A stretch of 64,000 nt of DNA from Planotetraspora phitsanulokensis (GTDB taxonomy: Bacteria > Actinomycetota > Actinomycetes > Streptosporangiales > Streptosporangiaceae): NCBI RefSeq assembly GCF_016863295.1, contig NZ_BOOP01000040.1, forward strand, positions 52,673-116,672, given 5' to 3'. Every line of letters begins with the position of its first letter. Position 1 is the stretch's first letter. Position numbers and translations under genes: made by a program. The notes beneath the pieces are model-generated. The model saw nothing but the letters and a program-made list of their open reading frames with translations. It did no database searches and was not told the origin of the DNA. This document shows, piece after piece, positions 33,029-41,201 of this stretch.

Positions 33029-35476
33029 TCAGTCCAGGTCGAGCCCGAACAGCAGCGGGTCGTGGTCGGACGAGCGGAACGCGCCCGGCGAGTACAGCGA
33101 CGGCGGGTTGAACTCGGTGTTGTAGTCCATGAACCGGCCTTCGTCGGCGTTGATGTGCCAGATCGTCGCCCCGGTCACCCGCTTGAGCAGCTGCTTGCCG
33201 ACCATCACGTGGTCGAGCTCGCCCGACAGGCTGTCGAAGACGTAGCTGTAGCGGTCCTGCTTGTCGATGAACTTCTTGCTCAGGCTGGTGAGCTTCCCGG
33301 CCTCCAGCGTGTGGATCGGGTCCTCCTCGCCGTAGGCGTTGAGGTCGCCGGCCACGACGGGGTTGGGCAGGTTGTAGGTGTCGATCAACCCGAGCACGGC
33401 CTGCGCCTGGCGGACGCGCTCGGCGTTGAAGCAGCTCTGGCCGTCGCCCTGGTCGAGGTCGGCTCCGGTCGCGCCGTCGCAGCCCTTCGACTTGAAGTGA
33501 TTGACGATCATGGTGAAGATCCGGCCGTCGTCGTCATCCCTGGTGCGCTGGAACATCTGGATCAGCGGCGGCCGGCGGAACACCGGGTCGGTGGAGGACT
33601 GGGCGGCTCCCACGGGCTTCACCACGGCGGGCTTGTAGATCAAGGCCACCTGGATCTCGTCGGTACCGGGGACCGGGGAGGTGATCCCCTTGTAGGTGCC
33701 CGCGCCGACCTCGGCGTTCAGCGCGTTCACCAGTGTGTTCAGCGCGGTGGCGCCGTTGTTCTCGACCTCCATGAGGCCGGCCACGTCCGGGTCCAGGCCC
33801 TTCAGCGTCGCGACGAGCTTGGCGAGCTGACGCTGGCGCTCCTCGTCGGTGTTGGCGCCGCGCTTGTTCAGCGTGGTGAACCAGTTGAGGGTGTTGAGGC
33901 TCGCCACCTGGACGTCGCCGCCCACCTTGGCCGGCTTGGCCGGGCGGGGGTTGTCGGCCGCGAAGACCACCGGCGAGGTCGGCTCCACCCGGTAGAGGTC
34001 GAAGCCGTAGGTCAGGATGCCGGTCAGCCCGGTGGTCCCGTCACCCACGCGTACGGTGTTCAAGCCGTTCGTGTGGTACGGCAGGACCGGGGGGTTCTGC
34101 ACGTTGGACGCGTCGTCCAGGAGAATCCGGCGGGCCTGGTTGTCGGCCGGGTCGACGCCGTCGCGGTCGGTCGGCTGGAAGAGCCGGCCCTTCGCGGACA
34201 GAGTGATCTCCCCGAAGCGGCCCAGGTTGTAGACCTCGGAGACGGTGAGCTCCTGGGGGAACGTGACGAGCACGCCCTCCAGCGACTCGAGGGTCGTGCC
34301 GGAGGCGAGCGGCAGCCTCACCGCGGCGGTCTTGACCGTCCCGGTGCCGCAGACGTCCACGGCGGAGACCGAGGACAGCTCCGTGAGGCCGTTGAACTCG
34401 GTGACGGTGCCGCTGACCCGCACCTGGTCGCCGACGGCGGCGGGCCTGGAGGTGAACACGAACACGGCGTCGGAGGTGGCCGGGTTCGCGTCCGGCGTCG
34501 GGTCCTGGACGTAGAAGCCGCTCAGCTGGTTGGTTCCCTGGAAGTCCGCGGTCACCACGCCCTCGACCCGGACCGCCTGGCCGGCGAGGGGCGAGGCGTC
34601 GCCCGCGCCCTGGACGTCGGCGATCTGGTGCGTCACCGGCACTGCGCAGGAGGACGGAGTCGTGGGGGTCGGGGTGGGAGTCGGGGTCGGGGTCGGCGTG
34701 TCCGACGGAGTGGGGGTGGGCGTCGGCGTGTCCGAGGGGGTGGGGCTCGGGGTGGTCCCCCCGCACGGCGCGGCGGCCGACGCGCTGTTGCGCGGCGCCG
34801 GAGCGCCGGCCTCGAAGTCCGCGGCGTTGCTGTCGGTGTCGGCGCAGCCGCCGTCCTTGCGGATCGCGGCGGTGGTGTTGGTCAGCGCCGGGGCGGCGGC
34901 TCCCTCGAAGTAGTTGGCCGAGCCGTAGCCGACGAGGTCGGCGATGTCGGCGGTCTGCTCAGGGGTGCAGGGGATGGAGCCGCCGTTGCAGGCCAGACCT
35001 GTGGTGGACCGGACCAGCGCGACCTTCCCCGCCGTGCCGCTCAGGGCGAGGTTCCCCGTGGTGTCCGGGGCCGGGAGCGGTCCACTCGGAGTCGTGCCGG
35101 CCGCGAGCTGGACGAGGTGGTAGCGCCCCGGAGCCAGAGAGCCCGCGAGGTCCACCTTGTTGGAGGAGAAGGGGCCGGTGCCGGTGGCGCTGGCGTACTG
35201 GACCGACCAGCCGTCCAGGGAGACCGTCGCGCCGGTGCGGTTGAACAGCTCGACGTAGTCGTTGGTCAGCGGGGCACCGCTGTTGCCGCCTCCGCCGTAC
35301 ACCTGGCTGATCACCACGGTGCCCGGCTCCGCCGACGCCGGGGTCAGCGAGAGCGCGGTGACACCGGCCACCACGAGGCCGACGGCCACGAGCGCGGCGG
35401 CGGCGCGCACGGCCTTTCTCGGCATGGACCTGAGGCGACCACGGGCATGGTCATAAGCACGGGATAAAGGGAGCAT
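33029..35476 (-). CDS. Secreted ExeM/NucH-type nuclease with lamin-tail domain
   Basis: An extracellular DNase-type protein (815 aa). A signal peptide (hydrophobic run around 28-46, cut after ASA) precedes a lamin-tail domain (VVISQVYGGGGNSGAPLTNDYVEL), a Pro-Thr-Ser linker of TPTP repeats (about 245-275), an OB-fold-like domain (VEGVVTADFQGTNQLSGFYVQD), and an endonuclease/exonuclease/phosphatase domain with VASLNTLNWF, LMEVENNG, VNHFKSKGC, AGDLNAYGEEDP and SSDHDPLLF. Such enzymes degrade extracellular DNA for nutrients. The start could instead be ATG at 35425, which gives a more typical signal peptide; neither has a strong ribosome site. It converges with ctaD. Confidence 0.88.
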   Translation of the reverse strand: MLPLSRAYDHARGRLRSMPRKAVRAAAALVAVGLVVAGVTALSLTPASAEPGTVVISQVYGGGGNSGAPLTNDYVELFNRTGATVSLDGWSVQYASATGTGPFSSNKVDLAGSLAPGRYHLVQLAAGTTPSGPLPAPDTTGNLALSGTAGKVALVRSTTGLACNGGSIPCTPEQTADIADLVGYGSANYFEGAAAPALTNTTAAIRKDGGCADTDSNAADFEAGAPAPRNSASAAAPCGGTTPSPTPSDTPTPTPTPSDTPTPTPTPTPTPTTPSSCAVPVTHQIADVQGAGDASPLAGQAVRVEGVVTADFQGTNQLSGFYVQDPTPDANPATSDAVFVFTSRPAAVGDQVRVSGTVTEFNGLTELSSVSAVDVCGTGTVKTAAVRLPLASGTTLESLEGVLVTFPQELTVSEVYNLGRFGEITLSAKGRLFQPTDRDGVDPADNQARRILLDDASNVQNPPVLPYHTNGLNTVRVGDGTTGLTGILTYGFDLYRVEPTSPVVFAADNPRPAKPAKVGGDVQVASLNTLNWFTTLNKRGANTDEERQRQLAKLVATLKGLDPDVAGLMEVENNGATALNTLVNALNAEVGAGTYKGITSPVPGTDEIQVALIYKPAVVKPVGAAQSSTDPVFRRPPLIQMFQRTRDDDDGRIFTMIVNHFKSKGCDGATGADLDQGDGQSCFNAERVRQAQAVLGLIDTYNLPNPVVAGDLNAYGEEDPIHTLEAGKLTSLSKKFIDKQDRYSYVFDSLSGELDHVMVGKQLLKRVTGATIWHINADEGRFMDYNTEFNPPSLYSPGAFRSSDHDPLLFGLDLD

Positions 35477-35658
35477 GATCCGGACTTTATGAGGATATGC
35501 CCGTGCCAGTTGCTCCTATGGGTGACTACAGAATGAAATCGTATGAACTTGCCAATCGGCGGAGCCCCGGGACGTACGGGTCCTGCCGTTGCGTTCCGTT
35601 CCGCTTTCCGGCGTGATCGTCAGGCGGCGCTCGGGAAACGGAAACGGTGCACGGGGTT

Positions 35659-35685
35659 AAAAAGGACGCAGGCGGACAGGCGTCC
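35659..35685 (-). terminator. Rho-independent terminator after the universal stress protein gene
   Basis: Read leftward, GGACGC and GCGTCC form a 6-bp stem around ten bases, followed directly by five T (five A at 35659-35663 on the plus strand). It lies 12 bases after the stop at 35698. Confidence 0.72.
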
Positions 35686-35697
35686 GTCCCGGAAGCG

Positions 35698-36171
35698 CTA
35701 GGAAATGCTCCCGGCGAGCATCTCCCCCATCGAACGGTGGTGCGGCATCCCCGGCAGCACGACCACGACGGGGCAGTTCGCCCGCAGCAGGCAGGCGGCC
35801 ACGATGGGGTTGATGACCGGGTACGGCTCAGCGTCGGCCTCGTCGGATCCGAGCACCAGCAGGTCGGCGCCGGCGGCCGCCTCCAGCAGGACCCGCGCGG
35901 GCGGACCCTCCACGACGACCGACTCCACATGGTCCTCACCGAGCTCGTCCACGGCCCGCATGGCCATCTCGGCCGCGGCACGGCGCTCGTCCTCACGCGA
36001 ACTCCGGCCGGCCAGCGGCGCATAGGGGGCGTGGAGCCCGCCGGACCACTCCCAGGCGTACACCGCCTCGACGTCGGCGCCGCGCAGGCGGCCCTCCGCC
36101 GCCGCCCAGCGAAGTGCGGCCGATGAGGCCGCAGAGCCGCTGATACCCACCACGATCTTCGCCTGATGCAC
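35698..36171 (-). CDS. Universal stress protein family member, ATP motif degenerate
   Basis: A 157-aa single UspA domain. The start VVGISGSAASSAALRWAAAEGRLRGADVEAVYAWEW is characteristic, and the end LLRANCPVVVVLPG matches the last strand. The ATP-binding signature of the family (GxxGxxxxxxxxxG with Ser) is not kept: the corresponding segment reads VLGSDEADAEPYPVINPIVAACLL. It may therefore be a non-ATP-binding member acting by protein contact. Start is GTG at 36171 with GAGG upstream. A clear terminator follows. The role in stress or dormancy is inferred from the family only. Confidence 0.82.
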   Translation of the reverse strand: MHQAKIVVGISGSAASSAALRWAAAEGRLRGADVEAVYAWEWSGGLHAPYAPLAGRSSREDERRAAAEMAMRAVDELGEDHVESVVVEGPPARVLLEAAAGADLLVLGSDEADAEPYPVINPIVAACLLRANCPVVVVLPGMPHHRSMGEMLAGSIS

Positions 36172-36375
36172 TGTCCCGCCTCGCTCTCCGCCCTGAAGTC
36201 TCTCCTATCAGGATTAATCAGGTGTTGCTGGGGCGAAACGTCAGAAAGACAAAATAGTCGACGGCAAGAGCTCCGGGGTCGGGTCAGGGTTACCCCTGAT
36301 GGCGGGCTGTGGAGACGGCCAATACCCTGGCGGCGTTCCGGTGACTTTCCGGAGGTCCACGCGGGAGGGAAGACG

Positions 36376-37200
36376 GTGCCGACGAGTCCGATCGACGACT
36401 ACGTGACCGGGCTCCGCCGACTTCTCCATGGTCCGGTCCGAGCCAGGCGGGACCTGCTCGCCGAGGCGCGGGATGGGCTGCTCGACGCGGCCGAGGCGTA
36501 CGAGGCCGAGGGACACCCGAGGGCCGAGGCCGAGCGGCTGGCGATCGAGGACTTCGGCCCCGCGGCGGAGGTCGCGCCCGGCTACCAGGAGGAACTGGCG
36601 GTGGGCCAGGCCCGCAGGACCGCCGCGCTGCTGTTCGTGAGCGTGCCGCTCACCACGCTGATGTGGAGCGTGATCTGGGAGTTCTATCCGCTCCCTGCCT
36701 CGGCTCCCGCTCCGCCCGGGTGGTTCTGGACGGTCAGCAGGCTTCTCGACTACATCCAGCTCGCGACCGGGGTCGCGGGAGGCTTCGCCCTGGTCGCCTT
36801 CGGCCGGGGGTTGCGGGTGGTGCGGCGGCCCCTGCCCCTCGCCCGCGCACTCGGCCTGCTCGTCCTGCTCCAGATCCCGGTCAGGATCGTGATGGGCATC
36901 GCCCTCGTGCGGGGCGCCGACGGTCCCCCGGGGTTCGAGGACTTCACGCCGGGCGTGGCCGTCTCCGTGATCACCTACGCGCTGGGCGCATGGCAGCTGC
37001 TCAGCGCCGGACTGTGCCTGGCCTTCACCCGGCGGATCCGCCCCGAGGGGCGTCGTCACCCCGGGGAGTGGCTTCGTCATCACCCCGAGGGGCTTCGTCC
37101 TCCCGAGGGGTCGAGCACGCTCCCGATGGCCGTCGTGAACGACTTCCAGGCCGAGCGCTCCCCCGTGAGCGCCGCGCGGCCCGAGTCCGTCAGGCGGTAG
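36376..37200 (+). CDS. Permease-prefix (HAAS-type) membrane protein
   Basis: A 274-aa protein. The N-terminal 85 residues are an all-helical domain (IDDYVTGLRRLLHGPVRARRDLLAEARDGLLDAAEAYEAEGHPRAEAERLAIEDFGP, given here as its hallmark positions 5-60), typically found before membrane domains and paired with PadR regulators. Four membrane segments follow at about 85-108, 125-145, 155-178 and 200-225. The GTG start has GGGAGGGAAG upstream. Its last 121 bases overlap the convergent padR-like gene in antisense. The C-terminal tail is Pro/Gly/Arg-rich and corresponds to repeats around CCCCGAGGGG. The function is unknown; such proteins are thought to sense or partner PadR-controlled transport. Confidence 0.75.
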   Translation: MPTSPIDDYVTGLRRLLHGPVRARRDLLAEARDGLLDAAEAYEAEGHPRAEAERLAIEDFGPAAEVAPGYQEELAVGQARRTAALLFVSVPLTTLMWSVIWEFYPLPASAPAPPGWFWTVSRLLDYIQLATGVAGGFALVAFGRGLRVVRRPLPLARALGLLVLLQIPVRIVMGIALVRGADGPPGFEDFTPGVAVSVITYALGAWQLLSAGLCLAFTRRIRPEGRRHPGEWLRHHPEGLRPPEGSSTLPMAVVNDFQAERSPVSAARPESVRR

Positions 37201-37421
37201 GTGCGCCGCTTGCGCCCGCCCGCCACTGCCCACTCGCCTGCCAGATAGCCGGCTCGTTCCAGCCGGCGCAACGCCGGATAGACCGTCCCCGTCGGGACGT
37301 CGAGCGCACCGTCGCTGCGCTCGCGGAGCGCCTCGATGATGGCGTAGCCGTGAAGGGGCTCGCGCTCCACCACGGAGAGCAGCAGGGCGTCCATGTGCCC
37401 TCGCAGCGTGTCGGGGTTCAC
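37080..37421 (-). CDS. PadR-family transcriptional regulator
   Basis: A 113-aa winged-helix repressor. The PadR N-terminal domain is complete: MDALLLSVVEREPLHGYAI (residues 10-28), DVPTGTVYPALRRLERAGYL for the recognition helix and wing, and KRRTYRLTDSGRAAL. The C-terminal dimerisation domain is short, as in small PadR proteins. It starts with GTG at 37421, divergent from cydA and 87 bases from it. A 33-bp palindrome rich in ACATGTAG lies in between, so it probably represses cydABCD, itself, or both. Its 3' end overlaps the permease-prefix gene by 121 bases. Confidence 0.9.
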   Translation of the reverse strand: MNPDTLRGHMDALLLSVVEREPLHGYAIIEALRERSDGALDVPTGTVYPALRRLERAGYLAGEWAVAGGRKRRTYRLTDSGRAALTGERSAWKSFTTAIGSVLDPSGGRSPSG

Positions 37422-37453
37422 GGCCGCAGCTTATCCCTGTTCCACATGTAGCG

Positions 37454-37486
37454 AGTCTACATGTAGGCTGTCTATATGTAGACTCC
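37454..37486. promoter_or_regulatory. PadR-type palindromic operator for cydABCD and padR
   Basis: GAGTCTACAT and ATGTAGACTC are perfect 10-base arms around 13 bases. Between and beside them the octamer ACATGTAG recurs (37445-37452 and 37460-37467), and TATATGTAG is close. PadR proteins bind ATGT/ACAT-containing palindromes of this kind. It sits 22 bases before the cydA start and 33 bases before padR. Confidence 0.75.
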
Positions 37487-37507
37487 CTATTTATTGAGGA
37501 GCCCCCC

Positions 37508-38695
37508 TTGGACGTCGTCGACCTCGCGCGGACGCAGTTCGCCGTGACCGGCAGCCTGCACTTCCTGTTCGTCGTGCTGACCCTGGGCCTCGCCCCCCTC
37601 GTGGCGATCATGCACACGCGCTACGCGGTCACCGGAAATCCCCTCCACGAGCGGATGACCCGCTTCTGGGGACAGATCTACGTGATCAACTACGCGCTCG
37701 GCATCTTCACCGGCCTGGTCATGGAGTTCCAGTTCGGGCTGAGCTGGAGCGGCCTGTCGCGATACGCGGGCGACGTCTTCGGCGCGCCGCTCGCCATCGA
37801 GACGCTGGTGGCCTTCTTCCTGGAGTCCACGTTCCTCGGCTTGTGGATCTTCGGCTGGCATCGGCTGCCCCGGGGCCTGCACGTGACCTGCATCTGGCTG
37901 GTGACGTTGACCGCCTACGCCTCGGCGTTCTGGATCATGGTGGCGAACTCGTTCCTCCAGCACCCGGTCGGCTCCGTCGAACAGGGCGGCCGCCTGGTGC
38001 TGCGCGACTTCGGAGCGCTGCTCACCAACCCGAACCTGGTCTTCGCGCTCCCCCACGTGATCAGCGCCGGCCTGTGGACCGGCGGGTTCGTCGTCATGGG
38101 GGCCAGCGCCTACCACCTGTTCCGGCGCACGGCCGAGCGGGAGTTCTTCACCCGGTCGCTCCGGATCGGCGTGGTCACCGCGTTCATCGGCTCCCTGTTC
38201 ACCGTCGGGTTCGGCTACGCCCAGTTCGGCGTGGTCGAGGACACCCAGCCGGACAAGTTCGACGGCGTCATCCCCGGCACCGCGCTCGGCCTGATGATCA
38301 CCATCGGACAGTTGCTCCAGTTCGGCGTGATGCTCGTCCTGCTGCCTCTGCTGATCAAGGATCTCCTCGCGCGGTGGCGGTGGCTGCATCCGGTCCTGAT
38401 GCTCATCACGCCGCTGCCGTTCGTCGCGGCCATCGCCGGCTGGCTCGTGCGCGAGGTGGGCCGCCAGCCGTGGCTGGTGTACGGGAAGCTCTCCGTCGCC
38501 GACGCCATGACTCCTGGGCTCTCCAAGGCCGCGATCATCGGGTCGTTCGTCGGCTTCGCCGGCGTGCTCGGCCTGCTCGCCCTCATCGACTACCTGCTGA
38601 TCGCCCGTGCCGTACGCCGCGGGCCGGGACAGGTGTCCCTCGGCATGCCGGACCGGTCGGCCGACCCCGTTCCCCAGCCCGCCCACTCGCTCTGA
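37508..38695 (+). CDS. cydA: Cytochrome bd oxidase subunit I (CydA)
   Basis: Membrane subunit (395 aa) that carries the haems b558, b595 and d of cytochrome bd, which reduces oxygen with quinol electrons at low oxygen tension. It opens LARTQFAVTGSLHFLFV with a haem-ligand His, continues GLVMEFQFGLSWSGLSRYAGDVFG and NPNLVFALPHVISAGLWTGGF. The quinol loop is short, so the protein is compact compared with about 520 aa in E. coli. TTG start with GAGGAG upstream. The PadR-type palindrome covers its promoter. Operon with cydB, cydD and cydC. Confidence 0.94.
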   Translation: MDVVDLARTQFAVTGSLHFLFVVLTLGLAPLVAIMHTRYAVTGNPLHERMTRFWGQIYVINYALGIFTGLVMEFQFGLSWSGLSRYAGDVFGAPLAIETLVAFFLESTFLGLWIFGWHRLPRGLHVTCIWLVTLTAYASAFWIMVANSFLQHPVGSVEQGGRLVLRDFGALLTNPNLVFALPHVISAGLWTGGFVVMGASAYHLFRRTAEREFFTRSLRIGVVTAFIGSLFTVGFGYAQFGVVEDTQPDKFDGVIPGTALGLMITIGQLLQFGVMLVLLPLLIKDLLARWRWLHPVLMLITPLPFVAAIAGWLVREVGRQPWLVYGKLSVADAMTPGLSKAAIIGSFVGFAGVLGLLALIDYLLIARAVRRGPGQVSLGMPDRSADPVPQPAHSL

Positions 38696-38706
38696 GGACC
38701 ACGACC

Positions 38707-39468
38707 ATGGAGATCATCTGGTTCGGCGCCCTCGCCGTCCTGTTACTCGGCTACTTCGCCCTGGAGGGCTTCGACATCGGGCTCGGCATCCTGCTGCCCG
38801 TGCTCGGCAGGTCGCAGGAGGACCGTGACCGGCTCGTCGGAGCCGTGGCGCCGTTCGTGCTCGCGGGCGAGGTCTGGCTGGTCGCGCTGGTCGGCGTCCT
38901 GTTCGGCGCCTTCTCCACACTGGAAGGCGAGGTGCTCAGCGGGCTGTACCCCCTGGTGGTGGCGCTGCTCCTGACGTGGATCACGCGGGACGCCGGACTG
39001 TGGTTCCGCCGTCGCGCCGACGGCGCCGCCTGGCGTGCGGTGTGGGACGGCGCCATCTGCCTCGGCTCGGCCGGGCTGGCCCTGACCTGGGGCATGACGC
39101 TGGTGGCGCTGGCCCGCGGGCTGTCCGCCCCTCTGCTCAGCCTGGAAGGCGTGGTCGGCGGGCTCGTGGTCGCACTGGCCTTCTGCCTCCATGGCTGGAC
39201 GTTCGCGGCGTGGCGACTGCCCGGCGATCCGGTGGTCCGCGGCGCGCGGCGCACCGGGCGGGCCCTGGCCCTGACGGCTCTCGCGGCCGCGATCCCCGCC
39301 GGGCTCACCGTCGCCGTCGTGGCCTCCACCCTGATCGACCACGCCGCCCCGCCCGAGACACTGACCACCATGGGTGCAATTGTGTTGCCGTGCGTCCCGA
39401 TCCTCGTCGGCGCACAAGTATGGGTGTGGCGCATCTTCAGCAGGGGCGCGCTGCCCACGTTCTTCTGA
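38707..39468 (+). CDS. cydB: Cytochrome bd oxidase subunit II (CydB), short form
   Basis: Membrane partner of CydA (253 aa). The N-terminus EIIWFGALAVLLLGYFALEGFDIGLGILLP is diagnostic of CydB. The protein is 80 or more residues shorter than typical CydB (about 335-380 aa), while the last segment (IVLPCVPILVGAQVWVWRIFSRG) still resembles the normal C-terminal helix, so middle helices seem to be lost rather than the end. Roughly seven hydrophobic segments remain. ATG 11 bases after cydA with GAGGACC upstream. The reading frame is intact, so this is probably a genuine short variant. Confidence 0.88.
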   Translation: MEIIWFGALAVLLLGYFALEGFDIGLGILLPVLGRSQEDRDRLVGAVAPFVLAGEVWLVALVGVLFGAFSTLEGEVLSGLYPLVVALLLTWITRDAGLWFRRRADGAAWRAVWDGAICLGSAGLALTWGMTLVALARGLSAPLLSLEGVVGGLVVALAFCLHGWTFAAWRLPGDPVVRGARRTGRALALTALAAAIPAGLTVAVVASTLIDHAAPPETLTTMGAIVLPCVPILVGAQVWVWRIFSRGALPTFF

Positions 39469-39500
39469 CCGCCTGCTGACGACGTCCGATTGGGCCCGCG

Positions 39501-41201
39501 TTGCACAAGGATCTTCTGCGGCTCGCACGATCCGAACGGACCGTGCGGCCGCACCTCGCCGCCTGCCTGGCCGCGGCCGTGGCGGCGGGCCTCCTCGTTC
39601 TCGTGCAGGCGGAACTGCTGGCGGGCGTGCTCTCCGGCAGGTTCACCACGGCCGTCCTGCTCCCGCTGGCACTCGTCGTGGCGGCGCGGGGGCTGCTCGG
39701 CTGGGCGCGGGGGATCTTCGCCGGCCGCACGGCCACGGCGGTGAAGTCGGCGCTGCGCCGGCGGCTGCTGTCACGTTTCCAGGAGCCGGACGCCGGATCC
39801 GCGCGATCCGGCGAACTCGTCACGCTCGCCGGGCGCGGCCTGGACGCCCTGGACGCCTACCTGACCGGTTACCTGCCCGCCGTGGCCGTGGCGGGCGTCA
39901 TCCCGATCGCGGTCGTCGTACGGCTTTTCGCCGCCGACCTCGGGACCGCCGTCATCGTCCTGCTCACTCTGCCGCTCATCCCGATCTTCGGGGCGCTGGT
40001 CGGCTGGACCACCCGGGCGGTGACGCGCCAACAACTGGAGGCCCTCACCCGGCTCGGCGGCCACTTCCTCGACGTTGTCCGCGGCCTTCCGACCCTGCGG
40101 GCCTTCGGCCGCGCCCGGCACCAGGCGTCGGTGATCCAGCAGGTCGCCGCCGCCCACCGGACCGCGACCATGCGGACGCTGCGGGTCGCGTTCCTGTCGT
40201 CGCTTGTGCTCGAGCTCGTGGCGTCGCTGTCCCTCGCCCTGGTCGCCGTCCCCGTCGGCCTGCGCCTGTTGTCGGGTTCGCTCGACCTCCACACGGCGTT
40301 GCTGGTGCTGCTCCTGGCGCCAGAGGCCTACATCCCCCTCCGGGCGATGGGCACCACCTTCCACGCGGCCATGGAAGGAGTGGCCGCCGCCGACCAGGCC
40401 TTCTCCCTCATCACCCCGGGGCGTGATCATGCACAGATTCGCGTTCAGGCCCCTGACCTGCGCACACCCGACCGTGATCATGCACAGATTCGGAGTCAAG
40501 CTCCCGACCTGCGCATATTCGGTCGTGATCATGCACCGCCTGCGATCCGGCTCGAAGGCGTGACCGTCCGGTACCCCGGTCGCGAAGACAACGCGCTCGA
40601 CGACGTCACGCTGGAGATCGCGCCGGGCGAGAGAGTGGCCATCGTGGGGCCGAGCGGAGCCGGCAAGAGCACGCTGCTCCACGTCCTGCTCGGGTTCGTC
40701 ACCCCGTCCCGGGGCCGGGTCCTGATCGACGGCGTCGACCTCACCGGCCTGGACCTCGACGAGTGGCGCCGGCGGCTCGCCTTCGTGCCCCAGCGCCCCC
40801 ATCTGTTCGCCGCCACGGTCGCCGCCAACATCTCCCTGGGAGCGGACGCCTCGCCGGACGAGGTCCGTACGGCTGCCGCGGCCGCCCAGGCGGCCGAGTT
40901 CGTGGAGGCTCTGCCGTACGGCTACGAGACGGAACTCGGCGAGCGCGGGGCGAACCTGTCGGCCGGCCAGCGTCAGCGGGTGGCGCTCGCCCGGGCGTTC
41001 TGCCGTCCATCCGCGGAGGTGCTCCTGCTCGACGAGCCGACAGCGCGTCTGGACGGCCGGAGCGAGGCCGCGATCGTCGCGGCCACGCGCACGCTCTCCG
41101 AGGGCAGGACCGCGATCGTCGTCGCCCACCGCCCCGCCATGATCGAACTGGCCGACCGGGTCATCCGCCTGAGTGACCACGCGGAGAGGGGGGCCGCATG
41201 A
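39501..41201 (+). CDS. cydD: Thiol reductant ABC exporter subunit CydD
   Basis: Half-transporter (566 aa) which with CydC exports glutathione/cysteine-type thiols needed to assemble cytochrome bd. The membrane domain (residues 1-300) is followed by an unusual linker with 17-residue repeats and then the ATPase domain: Walker A GPSGAGKST, LSAGQRQRVALARAF, Walker B VLLLDEPTARLD and the His switch VVAHRP. TTG start at 39501. The stop overlaps cydC by ATGA. The repeat-bearing linker (residues about 308-345) is not expected in the family and comes from a 51-bp tandem repeat. Confidence 0.9.
   Translation: MHKDLLRLARSERTVRPHLAACLAAAVAAGLLVLVQAELLAGVLSGRFTTAVLLPLALVVAARGLLGWARGIFAGRTATAVKSALRRRLLSRFQEPDAGSARSGELVTLAGRGLDALDAYLTGYLPAVAVAGVIPIAVVVRLFAADLGTAVIVLLTLPLIPIFGALVGWTTRAVTRQQLEALTRLGGHFLDVVRGLPTLRAFGRARHQASVIQQVAAAHRTATMRTLRVAFLSSLVLELVASLSLALVAVPVGLRLLSGSLDLHTALLVLLLAPEAYIPLRAMGTTFHAAMEGVAAADQAFSLITPGRDHAQIRVQAPDLRTPDRDHAQIRSQAPDLRIFGRDHAPPAIRLEGVTVRYPGREDNALDDVTLEIAPGERVAIVGPSGAGKSTLLHVLLGFVTPSRGRVLIDGVDLTGLDLDEWRRRLAFVPQRPHLFAATVAANISLGADASPDEVRTAAAAAQAAEFVEALPYGYETELGERGANLSAGQRQRVALARAFCRPSAEVLLLDEPTARLDGRSEAAIVAATRTLSEGRTAIVVAHRPAMIELADRVIRLSDHAERGAA
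40422..40536 (+). repeat. 51-bp in-frame tandem repeat within cydD
   Basis: CGTGATCATGCAC recurs at 40422, 40473 and 40524 with exact 51-base spacing; the first two units continue with CAGATTC and similar sequence, and the third is partial. They encode GRDHAQIRVQAPDLR-like repeats between the membrane and ATPase domains. The lower GC and TGATCA core differ from the surrounding gene, suggesting an inserted repetitive element that kept the frame. Confidence 0.9.

Noticed and set aside
31079..35467. A 1462-codon plus-strand open frame
   Set aside because: It runs out of frame through ctaD and opposite the nuclease gene; both real genes have complete motifs, so this is a GC-driven artefact.
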